A model generated the notes under the pieces. That model saw nothing but the letters and a program-made list of their open reading frames with translations, searched no databases and was not told where the DNA came from. Shown here one piece after another: positions 4,653-8,557 of a DNA stretch of 8,557 bases. Origin of the DNA: an uncultured Atopobium sp. Its GTDB lineage: Bacteria > Actinomycetota > Coriobacteriia > Coriobacteriales > Atopobiaceae. The translations under genes and the position numbers were made by a program. The number at the start of each line of letters is the position of its first letter. Position 1 is the stretch's first letter. Location of the stretch: positions 1-8,557 of the forward strand of contig CALIAD010000184.1 in assembly GCA_938041635.1 (NCBI GenBank). The letters run 5' to 3'.

Positions 4653-6890
4653 GTGGAGACCTTCGAATTTGTGCTCATCGTTTTGACCTGCGTCGTAGCT
4701 TCCTCGGTCATCGACAAATTTGTTAACGTCTCCATCCCGGTCATCCAGGTGATTATCGGCCTGTTAGTTGCGCTCATTTTGCCCAGCGTCCAAGAGGTTC
4801 ACCTAGAGTCCGAGCTCTTTATGCTGCTCTTCATTGCCCCACTCCTCTTCAACGAGACGAGAGAAACCAACATTCGTGCACTTCTCCTTAACCTGAACAG
4901 CATTTTGTCACTGGCAATTGCACTGGTGGTTGTCAGCGTTCTTTCGGTCGGCTACGCCCTCCATCTGATGGTCCCCTCAATCCCTCTAGCTGCGGCGTTT
5001 GCGCTAGCCTCAGCGTTAGGACCAACTGATGCAGCCACGGTTACCGCACTCAAGTCCAACATCCACCTGACTCATCGCCAGGAGATGCTTCTCTCCGGAG
5101 AGTCTCTGATTAACGACGCATCTGGCGTTGTCGCGTTTCAGTTCTCTGTTGCAGCAGCTGTTACGGGAACGTTTTCCCTGATAGATGCGGCGGGATCTTT
5201 TACGGTGCTCTTTGTAGGCGGCGTGGCAATGGGCATTGTCATCGGCTTTGTCTTCTCTTCTATCAACACAATGCTTAGTAGGTTGGGTTACGTGGACACT
5301 GTCGCAAACGTCCTCTACGAAGTATTGACGCCGTTTCTTGTCTATCTTCTTGCCGAAACCTTCCACGTTTCTGGCATACTTGCTGTTGTAGCGGCCGGCT
5401 TGGTGATTGCGCTCCCTCGAGGGCAGAGCAATAAAACGCTGCTTGCAAAGCAAAAATTAGTCTCGGATTCCACGTGGAAAGTCATCAGCTTCCTCATCAA
5501 CGGTACCATCTTTGTCTTCCTAGGAATGCAACTCCCCCTTGCCGTGCTTCCTGGCACTAACGGAGGCCTCAATATCCTGCAAATTTTGGGCATCGTGATT
5601 GCAATTACCCTGTTCATGCACGCAGTCCGTTTTGCGTGGCTCTACGCGCTGGAAACTCACAAGCTCCACAAGGGTGGACATCTCTGCACCGGTAAAGATG
5701 ACGAAAGCGACTCCGAAGACACTGCCGGCGAGAAGCCCGACGAGCAGCCCAAACCCACGTGCATCCCAAAGCCCATCTCCATCACGTCTGCCGAGCTCAT
5801 CAAGAACGTGCTGGTTACCACTATTGCGGGCGCAAAAGGTGCGGTAACGTTGTCGATTATCCTCACCTTGCCACTCATGACCCAGTCCGGAGCAGCATTT
5901 CCGCAAAGGGATCTGCTGATTACCATAGCCGCCGGCGTTATTCTCGCCACGTTACTCTTGGCAGACAATCTGCTACCGGTGCTGTCAAAGTCTCCGGAAG
6001 CAGACTCTGACCTGCCCGAACGCCTCCACAAGGGAGAGATTGCTGTTTTGGAAGCAACGCTTGCAGAGCTCAGGAGTTTGCTGCAGTCGGAAAACGCCAA
6101 TGCAAAGTATTTACCTGCACTTCGTTTGAATATTGCGCGCTACACCAATCGCCTATTTGCGTCTCACTTTACGGCGCCTAACTCAAGCAAGCTGATAAAA
6201 GAGTTGGTACTTCACGGAACCGAGGTTCAGCAGGAGTGCCTTGAGCAACTGCGCGAGCGCCACATCAAAACAAAAAATCCCATTCCGTGGGACCAAATTG
6301 TCGACGATATTACTTCAATCCGCAGGTCAGTAGGTTATTATGGACCCTTCGCAAACATTGCCTCAAAGACAAACCACCGCTCACGGATTGCCGTTGCCCT
6401 CCACGAGCTTAAACTAGCTGCTCAGCGCATCATCGATGGCGGTATCAGACACCTAGAAGACGCAGATCAGTCCTACTACCAGGCTTGTTTGTATGCGCTT
6501 GAGATGGAATACGCTGAGCTCGATGACCTGGAGCGCATTGCTAACGGCGACGACGAGCAGATGGCTATTATCGCGTCAAACCTGATGATTGACCATGAAT
6601 CAGCAATTGAATCTATTTGGAGTCGCATCAATATCAACAAGGAGCATGGTTCCAGCGATACTCAAGCCTCCTACCAGCTACCTTACAATCTGAGTTCACA
6701 CAAGATATCGCCGCACTTTAGGCAGCAACTTGCGGATGCTCGAAAGTACGCCGACGACGTGGCAGAAAACGCGCTGCGTATTGAGCTGGACCAGATTTCG
6801 CGCCTGCAGTTTGAGGGCGTCATCGACCGCGAGGTTGCCTCTCACCTGCGCGAAAACGTCTACTACCTGCAAATGACGTTGAGTGAGTAG
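4653..6890 (+). CDS. CPA1-family Na+/H+ antiporter (NhaP-like) with long cytosolic tail
   Basis: This is an inner-membrane sodium(potassium)/proton exchanger of 745 residues. About twelve hydrophobic segments fill residues 1-445. CPA1 signatures are present: ALGPTDAATV near 121-130 (Asp126) and GESLINDASG at 149-158 (Asn154-Asp155, the ion-binding pair), then GAKGAVTLS at 393-401, where relatives often have an Arg in place of this Lys. A hydrophilic acidic loop (343-370, KDDESDSED and two Cys) precedes the last membrane segments. A cytosolic tail of about 300 residues follows, mostly helical, and may regulate transport. I chose GTG at 4653 because GGAAGGA sits just before it and the first membrane helix starts at once. 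The frame stays open to an ATG at 4539, but that would add 38 Arg/Pro-rich residues unlike the family. The downstream esterase starts next to its stop codon, implying co-transcription. Confidence 0.92.
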   Translation: METFEFVLIVLTCVVASSVIDKFVNVSIPVIQVIIGLLVALILPSVQEVHLESELFMLLFIAPLLFNETRETNIRALLLNLNSILSLAIALVVVSVLSVGYALHLMVPSIPLAAAFALASALGPTDAATVTALKSNIHLTHRQEMLLSGESLINDASGVVAFQFSVAAAVTGTFSLIDAAGSFTVLFVGGVAMGIVIGFVFSSINTMLSRLGYVDTVANVLYEVLTPFLVYLLAETFHVSGILAVVAAGLVIALPRGQSNKTLLAKQKLVSDSTWKVISFLINGTIFVFLGMQLPLAVLPGTNGGLNILQILGIVIAITLFMHAVRFAWLYALETHKLHKGGHLCTGKDDESDSEDTAGEKPDEQPKPTCIPKPISITSAELIKNVLVTTIAGAKGAVTLSIILTLPLMTQSGAAFPQRDLLITIAAGVILATLLLADNLLPVLSKSPEADSDLPERLHKGEIAVLEATLAELRSLLQSENANAKYLPALRLNIARYTNRLFASHFTAPNSSKLIKELVLHGTEVQQECLEQLRERHIKTKNPIPWDQIVDDITSIRRSVGYYGPFANIASKTNHRSRIAVALHELKLAAQRIIDGGIRHLEDADQSYYQACLYALEMEYAELDDLERIANGDDEQMAIIASNLMIDHESAIESIWSRININKEHGSSDTQASYQLPYNLSSHKISPHFRQQLADARKYADDVAENALRIELDQISRLQFEGVIDREVASHLRENVYYLQMTLSE

Positions 6891-6891
6891 T

Positions 6892-7692
6892 ATGAGCGCT
6901 ACGCCAGATACGCATCCCATCGCCGACACGGCTACACACCCCGCCAACACTGCTGCGCACCCCGCCAACCACACGGCGAGAAAAACGATCATCTCCGGAC
7001 TTTCCGTCCACACGCAGATGTCCTCTGTAGCAGGGGCTCCTATCGTCTACCTCTTGGGTGACGTGGCCGACAACTCCCCCGTTCAGGTACCTGAGGGCGT
7101 CAGCCTAGTGTGTATCGGCGTTGACCTGTGGGAAGAGAACTTCTCGCCCTGGTGCGCCCCGCGCGTTTTTGCCAAGGGACCCAACTTTGGCGACGGCGCT
7201 CAAAAAACGCTCGATACCCTCATCAACCAGGTCATCCCCTGGGCGGAATCGGAACTCACCGAGTCACCAGCGTATAGGGTGCTTGTGGGATACTCACTTG
7301 CAGGTCTGTTTAGCCTGTGGACTGGCGTGTCACAGCAGGTCGCACGCGGCTGCCAGCCCGACGCCACCGCTCCGCACGTCGACGCCCCCGCTGCAACCTT
7401 CCAGCGCATCGGAGCTGTCTCGGGATCATTCTGGTTCCCAGGCCTTCTGGACTACGTAGATCAGCAGCTCAGAGGAGGAGCGGTCGGCCTCACACACGCC
7501 TATCTTTCTCTGGGTGACCGAGAAGCACGAACCCCCAATCCACAGATAATGCACGTGCGAGAAAACGCCGAACTTCTCGCCAGCAAACTGGAGAACGCGG
7601 GGATAACCTCGACGTTTGAGCTCAACCGCGGAAACCACTTCCAAAACGTTGAGGGAAGAATGCAGAAAGCCCTAGACTGGCTGGTCAAATAG
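6892..7692 (+). CDS. Putative alpha/beta-hydrolase esterase
   Basis: This 266-residue protein resembles small Fes/IroE-like putative esterases that cleave ester bonds. Counting from this ATG, the nucleophile elbow VGYSLAG is at about 132-138 with Ser135. A likely catalytic Asp is in SLGDREART (about Asp209) and the His in RGNHFQ (about His249). The oxyanion-side strand IVYLLGD is near 51-57. The first 30 residues are a low-complexity THPAN-type repeat ahead of the fold. An in-frame GTG at 6883 would overlap the antiporter end by 8 bases. Neither start has a clear Shine-Dalgarno, so translation is probably coupled to the antiporter; the ATG lies one base after its TAG. There is no signal peptide, so a cytosolic location is likely. 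The substrate is unknown. Confidence 0.82.
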   Translation: MSATPDTHPIADTATHPANTAAHPANHTARKTIISGLSVHTQMSSVAGAPIVYLLGDVADNSPVQVPEGVSLVCIGVDLWEENFSPWCAPRVFAKGPNFGDGAQKTLDTLINQVIPWAESELTESPAYRVLVGYSLAGLFSLWTGVSQQVARGCQPDATAPHVDAPAATFQRIGAVSGSFWFPGLLDYVDQQLRGGAVGLTHAYLSLGDREARTPNPQIMHVRENAELLASKLENAGITSTFELNRGNHFQNVEGRMQKALDWLVK

Positions 7693-7731
7693 GGTAAGAT
7701 TCTTCAGAACGCACGTATCCAGAGAGGTTTT

Positions 7732-8557
7732 ATGCCCAACCAAAAGCAATTTGACAGCAAAACTGAATCGCCCAACGCAGCCTCTGGCAAGCAATCTGAC
7801 TACCTATTTGCGCTTATTCTTTCCTTAATCTTTGGAATTTTTGGCATTCCGCAGTTCTATCTCAAGGGATGGAAGTCGGGGCTTACCAGGCTTGTTGTAA
7901 ACGCAGTGCTAATCGCTGGCGCATTTGCCCTGGCTCAAATACTTGCGTTGCCGTCTCTGCTTTATTACCTTCTACCAGCAATTTTCTCGCTTCCGGTTAT
8001 CGAGAGCGCGCTCAACCTCATTTATGAAGACCCCAGCGCTTCCAAACAACTCGTAAAAGGCAAGCTCAAACCGCGCAAGCGATACGCTGGAAAACAGAAG
8101 GCTGGAATCGTGCTTGCCTCGTTGACGGTGGCGCTCTACTTTAGCGCCGCGCTCACGCAACCGCTTCCAACTACCCTATCTACCACGGGATCTTCGGGCC
8201 AACAAACCGCAGTTCAAGCGCCTGGCCCATCGTCCCAATCAGACACCGGCGCATCATCCACTACCACGCAGACCAGCGCAAACGTAACTATCAAGTTTAT
8301 CGACGTTGGCCAGGGAGAAGCCATCCTCATTGCACTTCCCGAGAAAACCATGCTCATCGACGCAGGCCCCACAGGATCTGCTCCAAAAATTGCCCAAGTG
8401 CTCCAAGAACTTGGCCGAAACAAGATTGATTACCTGGTAGCCACCCATCCCGACGAAGATCACATCGGTGGTATGGCGGACGTCATTTCCAACACCCAAA
8501 TTGGGACCATTTACGCACCAAATAAGACAAACAACACGGCAACATACAGAAAGTTTC
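7732..8557 (+). CDS. Membrane-tethered ComEC/Rec2-like metallo-beta-lactamase protein (3' end outside window)
   Basis: The frame is open from the ATG at 7732 to the window edge: 275 residues and one base are visible. AGAGAGG lies about 5 bases before the ATG. Residues 1-23 are polar. Hydrophobic stretches fill about 24-43 and 50-95, in the style of a small multi-pass or TM2-like domain. A basic cytosolic linker (112-123, KLKPRKRYAGKQK) precedes a membrane helix at about 124-142, then a Ser/Thr/Gln-rich linker (144-184). The metallo-beta-lactamase domain starts at 185: FIDVGQGEA (189-197), MLIDAG (207-212) and the metal-binding THPDEDHIGG (238-247). These are the hallmarks of the ComEC/Rec2-type hydrolase domain. 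By the positive-inside rule the catalytic domain faces outward. A role in extracellular nucleic-acid or phosphoester cleavage is inference. The gene starts 39 bases after the esterase, probably in the same operon. Confidence 0.88.
   Translation, partial: MPNQKQFDSKTESPNAASGKQSDYLFALILSLIFGIFGIPQFYLKGWKSGLTRLVVNAVLIAGAFALAQILALPSLLYYLLPAIFSLPVIESALNLIYEDPSASKQLVKGKLKPRKRYAGKQKAGIVLASLTVALYFSAALTQPLPTTLSTTGSSGQQTAVQAPGPSSQSDTGASSTTTQTSANVTIKFIDVGQGEAILIALPEKTMLIDAGPTGSAPKIAQVLQELGRNKIDYLVATHPDEDHIGGMADVISNTQIGTIYAPNKTNNTATYRKF

Larger units (their letters stand above)
1320..7581. repeat. Dispersed family of 12 TTCTCGCC octamers
   Basis: Exact TTCTCGCC on the plus strand starts at 1336, 2954, 4326, 4388, 5941, 7141 and 7574. 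The complement GGCGAGAA starts at 1320, 2692, 4553, 5727 and 6975. Nine of the twelve continue with A after the octamer (reading TTCTCGCCA). Seven copies lie in intergenic DNA, which makes up only about 15 percent of the window. None lies inside the CobW, alcohol dehydrogenase or DUF218 genes, and none is in the visible part of the last gene. The coordinates given are the outer limits of the family, not a continuous element. The function is unknown. Confidence 0.85.

Overview
The window reads as a stretch of chromosome from a Gram-positive, moderate-GC bacterium. I lean towards an actinobacterium of the Coriobacteriia (Atopobium/Lancefieldella type). That rests on overall gene style, the mixed GC content and the clostridial-like NADP-dependent alcohol dehydrogenase, and it is an inference without any marker gene. 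There are no rRNA, tRNA, CRISPR, transposase or phage genes in view.

Layout. Two genes lie on the minus strand at the left: a CobW-family (COG0523) metal-chaperone GTPase with a very long His-rich tail (109-1269), and upstream of it a zinc-dependent, probably NADP-specific secondary alcohol dehydrogenase (1382-2440). A strong intrinsic terminator (about 1312-1346) separates them. A 582-base divergent intergenic region (2441-3022) follows. It holds two near-perfect dyads, a pair of 22-base direct repeats and an extended -10 promoter. On the plus strand come a membrane-anchored YdcF/DUF218 protein (3023-4171), a 481-base intergenic region with a terminator-like hairpin and a 31-base tandem repeat, and then a tight row of three genes: a CPA1-type Na+/H+ antiporter with a long cytosolic tail (GTG start, 4653-6890), a small alpha/beta-hydrolase esterase (6892-7692), and the start of a membrane-tethered ComEC/Rec2-like metallo-beta-lactamase protein that runs off the window (7732-8557).

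How the genes may work together. A putative zinc chaperone sits beside a zinc enzyme. The antiporter, esterase and MBL protein are spaced closely enough to be one operon. No experimentally known pathway joins all of the genes.

The most unusual signal is not a gene. The exact octamer TTCTCGCC (or its complement GGCGAGAA) occurs 12 times on the two strands in 8.5 kb, where about 0.3 would be expected by chance. Seven copies are in intergenic DNA, and two of them form the arms of the terminator. This resembles the behaviour of DNA uptake sequences in Neisseria and Haemophilus, but it could equally be another genome-wide motif.
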